Of a DNA stretch of 64,000 nucleotides, positions 53,268-64,000 are shown piece after piece. Below the pieces are notes generated by a model. It was not told the DNA's origin and searched no databases. It saw nothing but the letters and a program-made list of their open reading frames with translations. The stretch is from Bacteroidota bacterium (GTDB lineage: Bacteria; Bacteroidota; Rhodothermia; Rhodothermales; UBA10348), in contig JAQBZH010000005.1 in assembly GCA_027622005.1 (NCBI GenBank), positions 33,182-97,181 of the forward strand. Direction: 5' to 3'. A program made the position numbers and the translations under genes. How positions within the stretch are numbered: the first letter of the stretch is position 1; every line of letters starts with the position of its first letter.

Positions 53268-55613
53268 ATCTGCTTCTTCCGGAAGAGCCGCGGCTTGCTC
53301 TTCACCCGGGTATTTGACGCGTACGTGGTAAACAGCCAGCAAAACGTTTAAGAGCGATTCTTTGATCATGGTTAGGTCGGCAAAAGTAAGATTGGTCGTA
53401 TCAAATTGGCCGTCTTCCCGACGCGCGTCTACAATGGATTCAATCAATGCGTGCAACCGACGATAATTTGGGTTAACCATTGATCTGCTGGCCGCTTCAA
53501 CCGAATCAGCAATCATCAAAATAGCTGTTTCCCTGGAAGATGGCGGAGGGCCTGGATATCGGAATTCGGATTCAACAATGGGCGAATCTCCCTCCTTGCG
53601 CTGCCCGACGGCTCGGTGGTAAAAGTATTCAATACGCGTCGTGCCATGATGCATCGGTATGAAGTCAACTACTTCTTTTGGCAAACGATACTTTCTTGCC
53701 AAATCCAGTCCTTCTTTAACGTGGCTGGCAATGATCAATGCACTCATCCGTGGCTTTAAGCCATCGTGTGGGTTGATTCCGCCCCGCTGATTTTCAACAA
53801 AATATTCCGGCTTCACCATCTTTCCGATATCGTGATACAGCGCGCCGACTCTTGTTAAAAGTGCATTGGCACCGACTTTGGCTGCAGATGCTTCAGCCAG
53901 ATTGGCTACTTGAAGCACGTGATTAAATGTACCTGGTGCTTTTAAGCTGAGCTCCTTGAGCAAGGGATGATTGGTGTCCGACAATTCCAGCAGGGTTAGG
54001 TCAGTTATGACCCCAAACATGCGTTCAAAAATCCAAAGGGCCGGATAGGCCAAGAGCAAAAGAACGGAGTTTATAAGAATGAAAATCGACTCATCTTGCA
54101 ATCGTTCGAGCGGAGTGTTTTGCAATAGAAAGGTTGCCGCCATTACGGTCATGTATCCCAGAAACACGATACTGGCACTAATGAAAAACTGTCCTCTGTT
54201 TCGTATATCTCGAACGCTAAAAATACCTAGCGTACTGGCAAAAACAGTAGAAAATGTAAACGCAAAATTGAAACTGAGGAAGTGACTACCCAAAAAGGCG
54301 AGCGTCAAAACCCCAAAAAACGCCACCCGAGAATCAAAAATAACCGTCAATAGAATCGCCACGATCGCTACCGGTACCACGTACATATCTAGTAACGCCG
54401 CTCTGAGTGCAATTCCATAAAGAAGGATGACAGCCAAGAAAAGGAGCGCTATCAAGAGCACCATTTTATTGTCATCGAAAATGGGCCGTCGAAACAAAAA
54501 TAAATAAAGGAAGAAAATCAGAAAGGTGGATCCAGTCAGCATAAACTGGCCCATGAGCGTTTTCCACTTGACTCGTCCACCTGATCTGGAAGTCAGCTCT
54601 GCATCCAAAGAAATTAGCTTTCGCTGGATTTCAGGAGTAATTATATCGCCCTGGCTGACGATTACTTCATTTTCTCTGACTAACCCGTTCGTTGGAGAAA
54701 TGAGACCTTCTTTCTCTGCCCACCGATCCTCTGACTCCGTTTCATGAAATATCAAATTGGGAGTAAGTATTGCCTGAAAAAAGGCAGACGACACACTGAA
54801 TTCGGTCGGGCGATCGGTCCACTTTCGCCCAAGCGATGTCTGACCAATTTCGACTGCCTCATCGATATCGAACACCTGTGAAAGCAAAATCAGAGACTCG
54901 GCCGTTTCATCTCTTTTGGTCAAATGCGTTGATTCGACCGAGTTACGGCGGATATTGAGAACCCCTGATTGGATGAGCGCAAGACTTTGAGCTATGGCCT
55001 CTTCCAACATCATCAGGTCCAATCGGTCGGACGTTGACCGCGATCGAGAGGTTGAAACCAACTCGGGGATCGAATTGGTGTAGGATTGCAGCAAATCCTG
55101 CCATACCCGGTCCGAAAAACGAAGTGAAAGACTGTCTCTAGTAGCTAGGTATTGAATGGAGTCCTCCCCTGCCGCCTCAAATCTTCCCTGTGACCGATTC
55201 GATTGATACTGGCCGTACCATTCAAACAACCGATCCATCCTTCTGTGGAGCGAATCAGCTTTGGCCATTACTCGATCAGATGCGCTGAAGTCTTCGTAAA
55301 CGATTGGAGGCGTCATTCTTCGAACAGCCTTTTTCTCGTTGTCTAAATCTGATTCATCTTTGCGAATGGCAAATTGAAATGGCGCCAGCAGGTTTTCCTG
55401 TTTCCAACTATCCTCAAGCCCAACCGTGTACTGGTAAAGTCGACTGCGTGGAAAAACGAGCAGAGAGGCCAGGACCACCGAGAATATGATTAAGCCTTTA
55501 ATTGCGTTTCGCTTCCGGCGTGGGCTGGAATACAATTTATCGCCAGCCTCCAACCCCGTTCCAACGGGTCGGACGATCGGTTTTACGTAAAATAATTTCT
55601 GCAAGAATGACAT
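53232..55613 (-). CDS. PgpH-like 7TM receptor with cytoplasmic HD phosphodiesterase domain
   Basis: The 793-residue protein has an N-terminal helix (GLIIFSVVLASLLVFP) and an extracytoplasmic 7TMR-HDED-type domain to about residue 345 (TNGLVRENEVIVSQGDIITPEIQRKL is its signature). Seven membrane helices follow, to about residue 555. The HD domain starts at NHVLQVANLAEASAAKVGANALLTRVGALYHDIGK (His594-Asp595), with PMHHGTTRIEYFY and ILMIADSVEAASR. PgpH enzymes hydrolyse the second messenger cyclic di-AMP; that activity here is from family knowledge. It starts 4 bases after the symporter gene stop, so the two are co-expressed. Confidence 0.92.
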   Translation of the reverse strand: MSFLQKLFYVKPIVRPVGTGLEAGDKLYSSPRRKRNAIKGLIIFSVVLASLLVFPRSRLYQYTVGLEDSWKQENLLAPFQFAIRKDESDLDNEKKAVRRMTPPIVYEDFSASDRVMAKADSLHRRMDRLFEWYGQYQSNRSQGRFEAAGEDSIQYLATRDSLSLRFSDRVWQDLLQSYTNSIPELVSTSRSRSTSDRLDLMMLEEAIAQSLALIQSGVLNIRRNSVESTHLTKRDETAESLILLSQVFDIDEAVEIGQTSLGRKWTDRPTEFSVSSAFFQAILTPNLIFHETESEDRWAEKEGLISPTNGLVRENEVIVSQGDIITPEIQRKLISLDAELTSRSGGRVKWKTLMGQFMLTGSTFLIFFLYLFLFRRPIFDDNKMVLLIALLFLAVILLYGIALRAALLDMYVVPVAIVAILLTVIFDSRVAFFGVLTLAFLGSHFLSFNFAFTFSTVFASTLGIFSVRDIRNRGQFFISASIVFLGYMTVMAATFLLQNTPLERLQDESIFILINSVLLLLAYPALWIFERMFGVITDLTLLELSDTNHPLLKELSLKAPGTFNHVLQVANLAEASAAKVGANALLTRVGALYHDIGKMVKPEYFVENQRGGINPHDGLKPRMSALIIASHVKEGLDLARKYRLPKEVVDFIPMHHGTTRIEYFYHRAVGQRKEGDSPIVESEFRYPGPPPSSRETAILMIADSVEAASRSMVNPNYRRLHALIESIVDARREDGQFDTTNLTFADLTMIKESLLNVLLAVYHVRVKYPGEEQAAALPEEADSGNDTTDALDG

Positions 55614-55617
55614 GTTT

Positions 55618-57138
55618 TTATCTATGTCGTACGGAAAGCAACGATCCCGTTAGAAGCGAAATCAACGCGCCTAACGTGGTGTACCAGGGCCAGGCAATCG
55701 GAGAAAGTCCGAGACTCGTCTTGACTGCTGCTTCGGGATAGAATACAAAGACCCAATCCCCTGCTGCAGTCGTCCAAACACCGAATATGATGGCAATCAT
55801 AGCGATAATGCTGCAGGAAAAAGCAATAAGTGCATCATTTTCCTGAACCCGGGCCATCATCATACCCAATAAAAACGCGCCTAAGAGAGCGCCGTAAGTG
55901 AACGAAGCGATTGACAATCCAAGTTCCACAACCGGGTTTTGCATGTTGGTGAAAAGTGTAGCAAACCCTATGAATACCACGGTCCACCCCAAAGTTAAAG
56001 CTCTAGAAAGCTTAAGTGCGCTTTCTGGGCTCAAATGAGCAATTCTGCTGCCGAGGACATCGGTCATTGTGGAGGATGCCAGGGCATTTAGAGAGGAAGA
56101 AAGCGTACTCATAGCCGCAGCCAAAATGCCGGCGAGAACTAAACCAGCCACGCCGATCGGTAGTTGTTCTACAATAAACTTCGGAAACACTTCGTCTAAG
56201 CGGCTGAGTCCTAACCCAGGCACGTCGGCTCCGTCATAAAAAGACCAAAGCAGCGCCCCGACCGCCAAAAAGACGGCAAATTGGCCCATTACGAATAGTG
56301 CGCTGCCAACAATGGCCTTTCTGGAATCTTTCAGCGTCTTACATGACAGAAGTCGCTGGACGATGAGCTGGTCAGTACCGTGAGACGCCATAGAAAAAAT
56401 GCCACCTCCAATAACGGCCGTTATCAAGACGTAGGGCTGTGTAGCTATGGTTTGGAACGAAAAATCGGAATAAAATATCTGCGTTTTCCCTGCTGTTACC
56501 AATTCTGCAAACGATCCAGGCGGCATTGCCATTAAGAGCAACCCTATTGTGGTCAGTGCTCCAATGAAATACAAAGCCATTTGAACTACATCCATCCACA
56601 CGACCGCTTTAAACCCCCCTACATACGTATAAAGCGCGGTCACTATCCCGATTCCCAGGATTATGACAGAATAACCAAGATCAAAACCCGCACTTGTTGC
56701 AATAATTCGAATGGGAATCGCCGTAGCAAATAATCGAACGCCATCGGCCAACAATCTGGTCGCCAAAAATGTTACGGATGATAATCGTTGCATTCTACGG
56801 CCAAATCGTTCACCCAGGTACGAATAGGCTGTCTGCAACTCCCCGCTCATATACTTAGGAAGAAAAAACGCAGCCACCACAATTCGTCCTAAGAGATAAC
56901 CAAACGTCATTTGGAAGAAGGTCATACTTCCGCCGTAAGCAATCGCCGGAATTCCGATGACGGTAAGCGTACTAGTTTCTGTGGCCACGATCGAAAAGCA
57001 TATAGCCCACCACGGTAACTCCTTGGAGCCCATGAAGTAATCCTTCGTCGACCGTTGCTTTCCCCCGGACTTGATGCCGAAAACAACAACCCCGGTCAAG
57101 TAGACGGCAATTACGACGTAGTCAAGCGTGTGTAGCAT
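55618..57138 (-). CDS. Sodium:solute symporter (SSS family)
   Basis: The 506-residue transporter has about 13 membrane helices. STKDYFMGSKELPWWAICFSIVATETSTLTVIGIPAIAYGG is the first-helices signature, and ALYTYVGGFKAVVWMDVVQMALYFIGAL and LVLAGILAAAMSTLSSSLNALASSTMTDVLG are the conserved core and Na2-site region. It imports a solute with Na+; neither sugar, proline nor iodide can be chosen from the sequence. The gene lies 4 bases after ligA and 4 before the PgpH-like gene on the same strand. Confidence 0.92.
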   Translation of the reverse strand: MLHTLDYVVIAVYLTGVVVFGIKSGGKQRSTKDYFMGSKELPWWAICFSIVATETSTLTVIGIPAIAYGGSMTFFQMTFGYLLGRIVVAAFFLPKYMSGELQTAYSYLGERFGRRMQRLSSVTFLATRLLADGVRLFATAIPIRIIATSAGFDLGYSVIILGIGIVTALYTYVGGFKAVVWMDVVQMALYFIGALTTIGLLLMAMPPGSFAELVTAGKTQIFYSDFSFQTIATQPYVLITAVIGGGIFSMASHGTDQLIVQRLLSCKTLKDSRKAIVGSALFVMGQFAVFLAVGALLWSFYDGADVPGLGLSRLDEVFPKFIVEQLPIGVAGLVLAGILAAAMSTLSSSLNALASSTMTDVLGSRIAHLSPESALKLSRALTLGWTVVFIGFATLFTNMQNPVVELGLSIASFTYGALLGAFLLGMMMARVQENDALIAFSCSIIAMIAIIFGVWTTAAGDWVFVFYPEAAVKTSLGLSPIAWPWYTTLGALISLLTGSLLSVRHR

Positions 57139-57142
57139 TCAG

Positions 57143-60378
<3,236 letters not shown>

Positions 60379-60560
60379 AGAATAGGTTTCCGTTGGGGCA
60401 GTTAATTGCAAAGCACGCAGTAAGGTACGTGTTATCTACGCAACCTACCATATTTCGCCCATAAATATCCGACCAATGGTTGGGCGCTACGCGTTTTCAA
60501 TTACCGAAATGAAGTCGGGGGCGCTTAGTTCTTAGTCGATCCTGGCCTTTTCAATAAAAA

Positions 60561-60590
60561 TGGGCCGCATCAATTAATTGATGCGGCCCA
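60561..60590 (-). terminator. Intrinsic terminator of mscL
   Basis: A fully symmetric 30-base palindrome (half site TGGGCCGCATCAATT) is followed on the minus strand by TTTTTATTG, 42 bases past the mscL stop. Confidence 0.85.
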
Positions 60591-60631
60591 CCATGAACTC
60601 CAAAAATTTCAGATCCGCGCTTTCGCACCAA

Positions 60632-60955
60632 CTACTTTTTCTCTCTTTTCAGCTGATTCATTCCTTTAACCACGATAAAGATGGCCCACGCAACAATTAG
60701 GAAATCCAAAACCGTCTGCATGAAATTGCCATAATTGATGGCCACGGCAGCGGTATCGGCGGTTGCTTCTGCAAGAACCAGCGTTAAATCCGTAAAATTG
60801 ACGCCGCCTAACAACATGCCAATAGGTGGCATGATGATATCGGAAACAAGGGAGGTAACCACCGTACCAAAGGCCGCCCCAATAACGATACCGACCGCCA
60901 TATCTATTGCGTTTCCTTTAACGGCAAATTCCTGAAACTCCTTCATCATACTCAT
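60632..60955 (-). CDS. mscL: Large-conductance mechanosensitive channel
   Basis: The pentameric emergency release valve for osmotic downshock. The 107-residue protein has [48 protein letters not shown] for the N-terminal helix and pore-lining TM1, and [21 protein letters not shown] for TM2. It ends soon after TM2 and so is shorter than the usual 125-150 residues, lacking most of the C-terminal cytoplasmic helix. It is monocistronic: own terminator downstream and no close neighbour. Confidence 0.95.
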   Translation of the reverse strand: MSMMKEFQEFAVKGNAIDMAVGIVIGAAFGTVVTSLVSDIIMPPIGMLLGGVNFTDLTLVLAEATADTAAVAINYGNFMQTVLDFLIVAWAIFIVVKGMNQLKREKK

Positions 60956-61075
60956 AACGTCTTCCTTTTGATGATTAATGAACTAAAACTCTGGGATACG
61001 CCAGTTTGAAGGGCGACTTTCCTTTTGATAGTTAACGGCGGAATTGACCACTTATGCAATAAGTCTGAAATGCAA

Positions 61076-61109
61076 AAAGGTCTAATCGAATTACTTCGAA
61101 AAGACCTTT
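61076..61109 (-). terminator. Intrinsic terminator downstream of tRNA-Pro
   Basis: On the minus strand AAAGGTCT pairs with AGACCTTT around an inner TCGAA/TTCGA stem and a 4-base loop, followed by TTTTGCATTT. It lies past the 45-bp repeats, so the tRNA transcript probably includes them. Confidence 0.75.
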
Positions 61110-61140
61110 GAAGTCCTAGAAGGACGGCGTTGCGACCCTA

Positions 61141-61276
61141 GGGAGCTGATTTCCCGGTGGGTAATCCTGTCTCCTCCATTCTGTCGGGAGCTGATTTCCC
61201 GGTGGGTAATCCTGTCTCCTCCATTCTGTCGGGGAGCTGATTTCCCGGTGGGTAATCCTGTCTCCTCCATTCTGTC
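61141..61276 (-). repeat. Three 45-bp direct repeats abutting the 3' end of tRNA-Pro
   Basis: Copies at 61141-61185, 61186-61230 and 61232-61276 are identical; one extra G separates the last two. On the minus strand each copy begins GACAGAATGGAGGAGACAGG, continues ATTACCCACCGGGAAAT and ends CAGCTCCC. The copy next to the tRNA includes the discriminator base (61275). Each unit contains GACAGGATT, complementary to AATCCTGTC in the tRNA T-arm. No spacers, so not a CRISPR. They sit between the tRNA and its terminator. Confidence 0.9.
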
Positions 61277-61348
61277 GGGATGACAGGATTTGAACCTGCG
61301 ACCCCTCGCCCCCCAGGCGAGTGCGCTACCGGGCTGCGCTACATCCCG
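61275..61348 (-). tRNA. tRNA-Pro (anticodon GGG)
   Basis: The 74-base cloverleaf on the minus strand has acceptor arms CGGGATG and CATCCCG with discriminator A, a GCGC D-stem with loop AGCCCGGTA, an anticodon stem CTCGC/GCGAG with loop CTGGGGG (anticodon GGG), and a T-arm GCAGG-TTCAAAT-CCTGT. CCA is not encoded; the next bases are CAG. The 3' end abuts the 45-bp direct repeats. Confidence 0.95.
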
Positions 61349-61441
61349 AAACAAATTCCCTACCAATTCCCGCAACGGGAAATGCAAAAGTAAGGACCCA
61401 TCCTATTACCTCACGCTAGGTGAGTTCCCGCGCCCACAAAC

Positions 61442-61765
61442 TTAGTTGGCATTCGCCCGATCAATCATTTTTTCGAAAAATGACCGGATTTCTTTCAACT
61501 CTTCCACATTGGAAGACAACTCCTTTCCTGTTCGTTTTCCTTTCTTCAACATCTGCTTTGCGCCGTCTATCGTATACTTTTCGTCCCGCAACAAATGTCG
61601 GATTCGGTAAACCGTATCGATATCATCCTTCGTATAAACCCGTTTGCCAGCCCTATTTTTTCGGGGTCGCAAAGAATCGAATTCAGATTCCCAATATCTG
61701 AGAACATGAGCTTCTTCTTCGATCAATCGGGCAACTTCACTGATCGTGTAATACAGCTTGGTCAT
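61442..61765 (-). CDS. MerR-family transcriptional regulator
   Basis: The 107-residue protein (from the ATG at 61765; 114 from 61786) is essentially a MerR DNA-binding domain: KLYYTISEVARLIEEEAHVLRYWESEFDSLRPRKNRAGKRVYTKDDIDTVYRIRHLLRDEKYTIDGAKQML, then a short helical tail. This small form without an effector domain is common and usually of unknown target in Bacteroidota and relatives. It lies just upstream of tRNA-Pro on the same strand, 93 bases apart. Confidence 0.88.
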   Translation of the reverse strand: MTKLYYTISEVARLIEEEAHVLRYWESEFDSLRPRKNRAGKRVYTKDDIDTVYRIRHLLRDEKYTIDGAKQMLKKGKRTGKELSSNVEELKEIRSFFEKMIDRANAN

Positions 61766-61990
61766 TCCGGCATCTAACATCGCCATGGCATCACGCTCGA
61801 CTTATTCCAAAAAAATGAATTTCGTTTTTAAACTAAGAAATACACACCAATAACAGAAAGTGTATGAGGAGTAGTGGATTTCAAAGCTCTATCCCTTCAA
61901 TAAACCACAAATGTTAGGTACGTGGTAGAATGCACAATTAACCGCTGAACTCTCATTTGCTTATACAAAATGTTGTAGCCAGTGTTTTTC

Positions 61991-62892
61991 TTAAAAGTAC
62001 GAGGAAATTCCAAAACTGAAACCACCCGTTTTTGATGGGTCATTGTTTAAAATGTCCGTGTGTCTTTGAATTCTGTAATTCTGTCGTATGACGGTTTGTG
62101 GTGTCGGTCTGAAACTTATTGAAGGCACTATACTCCAAATTTCTTCTCCCCTGTTTCCACCTGCTTCAGGGAATTTCCCTACGTTCCAATCCACGTACTC
62201 CAATCGGCAAGCCAAACTTAACGTTGCATTTTCCCAATCAAACATTTTTCGAGATAGAATCGGCTGAACTATATCTAAGAATCCTCCATATTGTTTGTTT
62301 CCGTATTGCTGAGTGTATGTCTCGGGTACATCGACATTAATCCATGCCCATTCGCCTGTTATAAAGGTGTTTGTTTTAGGTAATGTGGTGTTGTAATCAA
62401 TTGCAAAAACATTCAATCGTCGTTTTTCGTCTAATACGATTCCATCATCTTCAAATGTGTTGTATATGCCCCCCATAAAAGAAAGACCTAATTCTCCGAT
62501 TTGATTACGTCTAATCGCTATTTTTATGGTCGTTAACGGTGTTCCACTTGCTGATTCCTCAAATCGTTCAGCGTTTTCTTTTGATGCCGGTAAAAATGTT
62601 TTACTCTCTTGATTGTCTATAATCGTATTATCAAAACCACCAGAAAGATAAACTTCATAACCAAACATCCAGTTGTTTCTGTAGGTTTTGCCAAACAGTC
62701 CAAACCCAGCATTGCTCCAAGTGGCTGGAAGCATTTGGGTGGCAGATATAGGTCTATCGGTGAATTCCCATTTCGGACCGTCGTGGTTTTGATTAAATGC
62801 TCCTATTGGGTTCATAATAATTCCCCCTCTAAGGTTTAACAAAGGATGAAACTCAACATCTAACGAAGAAAATTCGATAGCTATTTCAGAAG
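61991..62892 (-). pseudogene. Porin-like outer-membrane protein, 5' end lost to an IS insertion
   Basis: About 300 C-terminal residues remain. RGGIIMNPIGAFNQNHDGPKWEFTDRPISATQMLPATWSNAGFGLFGK is typical of Bacteroidota phosphate-selective-porin-like barrels, and the chain ends in GGFSFGISSYF with a terminal Phe. The gene has no signal peptide: its 5' part is replaced at 62893 by the end of an IS3-family element. The IS end supplies an in-frame ATG (62900-62902), so a truncated protein could be made, but it would not be exported. Base composition is AT-richer than upstream genes, hinting at a separate origin. Confidence 0.75.
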
Positions 62893-62940
62893 TGGACCCC
62901 ATAATTCGGACAGGGTCTTAGGTGGATTCTGCTGCGTTAA

Positions 62941-63768
62941 TCATGCGGCTTTTGCTAGTTTTTGATGTTCGTAATATACTTCGTCTGGTGTGAGCTCGCC
63001 AAGCGACTGGTGCTTACGTCCTTGGTTAAAAAATTCTAGGTATATGCCAATTGATCGCCGCGCTTCCGCAACGGATTCGTATGCCTTCAGGTACACTTCT
63101 TCGTATTTCAGGCTCCGCCACAACCTTTCGACCATCACATTATCAATCCAGCGCCTTTTGCCATCCATGGAGATCTGGATATTGTGGCTTTTGAGAACGT
63201 CTGTGAAGTCTTCTGAGGTAAACTGACTCCCCTGATCGGTATTAAATATCTCAGGATGCTCATAGTGCGCGAGAGCTTCCTCAAGAGCCTCCACACAAAA
63301 GTTTGAATCCATGGTATTGGAAAGGCGCCAGGAGAGCACTTTGCGGCTGTACCAATCAATGACAGCGACAAGGTACAAGAAACCCTGCGGCATCGGGAGA
63401 TAGGTGAAATCTGCGGCCCACACCTGGTTTGGGCGAACGATCTTGAGTTTGCGTAGCAAGTACGCATAGATCTTGTGTCCCTTCCCGGGAGTGGAGAGCC
63501 GTTTCTTTGGATATATGGCCACCAGGCCCATTACTCTCATGAGACGCTGTACCCGTTTGCGATTCAGAGGACGCTCCTCTGTTGAGATCTCTGCCCGCAT
63601 CCGGCGTGATCCGAAATAAGGACGCTCCAGATAGAGTTCGTCAATCTCTCGCATCAAAGCCAGATCCTCTTCCGTATCTCGCGTGCTCTGGTAATACGCT
63701 GTTGAGCGGCTCACTTCGAGTATGCGGCACTGTTCTACTACCGAAAGGTTATGTGTCAGATCAATCAT
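62941..63768 (-). CDS. IS3-family transposase OrfB (DDE integrase)
   Basis: The 275-residue rve-type integrase starts with the HTH_21 segment CRILEVSRSTAYYQ. The DDE core reads VWAADFTYLPMPQGFLYLVAVIDWYSRKVLSW (first Asp), FNTDQGSQFTS (second Asp) and DNVMVERLWRSLKYEEVYL (Glu). All three catalytic residues are present, so the enzyme looks intact. It is probably produced mainly as an OrfAB fusion by -1 frameshifting at 63810-63816, continuing through SVGERKK into MIDLTHNLS; translation from the ATG at 63768 alone is also possible. Confidence 0.93.
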   Translation of the reverse strand: MIDLTHNLSVVEQCRILEVSRSTAYYQSTRDTEEDLALMREIDELYLERPYFGSRRMRAEISTEERPLNRKRVQRLMRVMGLVAIYPKKRLSTPGKGHKIYAYLLRKLKIVRPNQVWAADFTYLPMPQGFLYLVAVIDWYSRKVLSWRLSNTMDSNFCVEALEEALAHYEHPEIFNTDQGSQFTSEDFTDVLKSHNIQISMDGKRRWIDNVMVERLWRSLKYEEVYLKAYESVAEARRSIGIYLEFFNQGRKHQSLGELTPDEVYYEHQKLAKAA

Positions 63769-63782
63769 CTTCTTGCGCTCGC

Positions 63783-64000
63783 CTACTGACTGCGACCGAG
63801 CGCCTTGGATAAAAAATCAGCCGTCATCGTCAGTTGGCCAATCTTCGAGTGCAGGGCATTGAGCTCCGCTTCGTGATCGTCCTTCTGGCGATGCCCCTTT
63901 TCAAAAAGATCCTCAGCACCGCTCAGGAGATGTTTCTTCCAGGTTGTTATTTGATTCGGGTGTACCTCATACTGTGCGGCCAGCTCCGAAAGCGTCTTCT
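63783..64000 (-). CDS. IS3-family OrfA, C-terminal part (partial)
   Basis: The frame is open from the window edge to a TAG at 63783-63785, about 72 residues. ELAAQYEVHPNQITTWKKHLL is the second half of the OrfA helix-turn-helix, followed by a heptad helix (LNALHSKIGQLTMTADFLSKAL) that acts as the leucine zipper in this family. It binds the IS ends. The start codon lies outside the window. Confidence 0.85.
   Translation of the reverse strand, partial: KTLSELAAQYEVHPNQITTWKKHLLSGAEDLFEKGHRQKDDHEAELNALHSKIGQLTMTADFLSKALGRSQ
63810..63816 (-). promoter_or_regulatory. -1 ribosomal frameshift heptamer between OrfA and OrfB
   Basis: On the minus strand T TTT TTA lies in the orfA frame (gaT TTT TTA), a classical X XXY YYZ slippery site, 24 bases before the orfA stop. 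Slipping back one base leads into the orfB frame without a stop. IS3 elements normally use this device. Confidence 0.7.

Larger units (their letters stand above)
62893..64000 (-). mobile_element. IS3-family insertion sequence (partial, runs off the window)
   Basis: The element's downstream end is at 62893, where TGGACCCCATAATTCGGAC begins, with the TG terminus usual for IS3 family ends. It contains orfB (62941-63768) and the 3' part of orfA (63783-64000), both reading away from the window's end. The other terminus, and hence the target-site duplication, is outside the window. It interrupts a porin-like gene. Confidence 0.88.

Noticed and set aside
61141..61276. CRISPR-like array
   Set aside because: The repeats follow each other directly with at most one base between them; there are no spacers and no cas genes.
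61091..61387. 98-codon open frame on the minus strand containing DVAQPGSALAWGARGRRFKS
   Set aside because: It is the translation of tRNA-Pro and the 45-bp repeats; this peptide is a known false-gene artefact over tRNA-Pro.
61890..61985. Possible integron attC-like element (GTTAGGT and TGTTGTAGCC motifs in the AT-rich gap)
   Set aside because: Matching inverted partner arms are missing and no integrase is in the window; only a vague resemblance remains.

Overview
This window is a near-continuous stretch of chromosomal genes from a bacterium of the Bacteroidota/Rhodothermota/Balneolota type. The assignment is inference from gene content: a giant S1 protein, Bacteroidota-style pruA (about 550 residues), SurA-like isomerases, a LolC/E permease, a PgpH-type 7TM-HD phosphodiesterase, a MerR regulator of the KLYYTISEV type, a porin-like barrel ending in Phe, and mostly weak Shine-Dalgarno signals. 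Most genes are housekeeping. The organism is Gram-negative (outer-membrane barrels, lipoproteins, SurA) and probably aerobic or facultative.

Layout. 1-2.9 kb: the truncated 5' part of a 2-phosphoglycerate kinase-like gene with two ATP-cone domains, divergent from an overlapping pair (ornithine-cyclodeaminase/ketimine-reductase family plus a sarcosine-oxidase-like flavoprotein). 2.9-7.3 kb, minus: HD phosphohydrolase, rpsA and cmk. 7.4-12.3 kb, plus: a TrmH methyltransferase, then an overlapping methylmalonyl-CoA mutase operon (small subunit, large subunit, MeaB). 12.3-15.1 kb, minus: gltX and an anti-sigma/ECF sigma pair. 15.4-24.2 kb, plus: three parvulin/SurA-like export chaperones, a MoxR ATPase, hutF and an M23 peptidase. 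24.2-28.9 kb, minus: cysteine desulfurase, fbp, thrB and thrC. 29-35.5 kb: murA, a 1204-residue probable outer-membrane barrel and an FprA-type ferredoxin-NADP reductase. 35.5-44 kb: copZ/copA, a lone MalK/MsmX-type ABC ATPase divergent from a LacI regulator with purC, then moaE-moaD-peroxiredoxin and a LolC/E permease.

The outstanding object is at 44.1-48.8 kb: a single 1552-residue protein built almost entirely of helical repeats (two near-identical 187-residue repeats, then eleven repeats of 43-44 residues) ending in a GvpL/GvpF gas-vesicle domain. No other gvp gene is in the window. Both repeat lengths are multiples of 11 (187 = 17 x 11, 44 = 4 x 11), which recalls the 33-residue (3 x 11) repeats of the gas-vesicle coat protein GvpC. 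I consider it the best candidate for an undescribed system.

49-53 kb, plus: pruA, a 2,4-diaminopentanoate-dehydrogenase-like reductase, a small membrane protein and a GntR regulator, the last three overlapping each other. 53-60.4 kb, minus: PgpH-like HD protein, Na+/solute symporter, ligA and a RodZ-like HTH membrane protein, tightly packed. 60.6-61.8 kb: mscL, tRNA-Pro(GGG) followed by three 45-bp direct repeats and an intrinsic terminator, and a MerR regulator. From 61.8 kb the sequence becomes AT-richer: a porin-like gene has lost its 5' end to an IS3-family element that runs off the window end. Its orfA and orfB appear joined by a -1 slippery heptamer.
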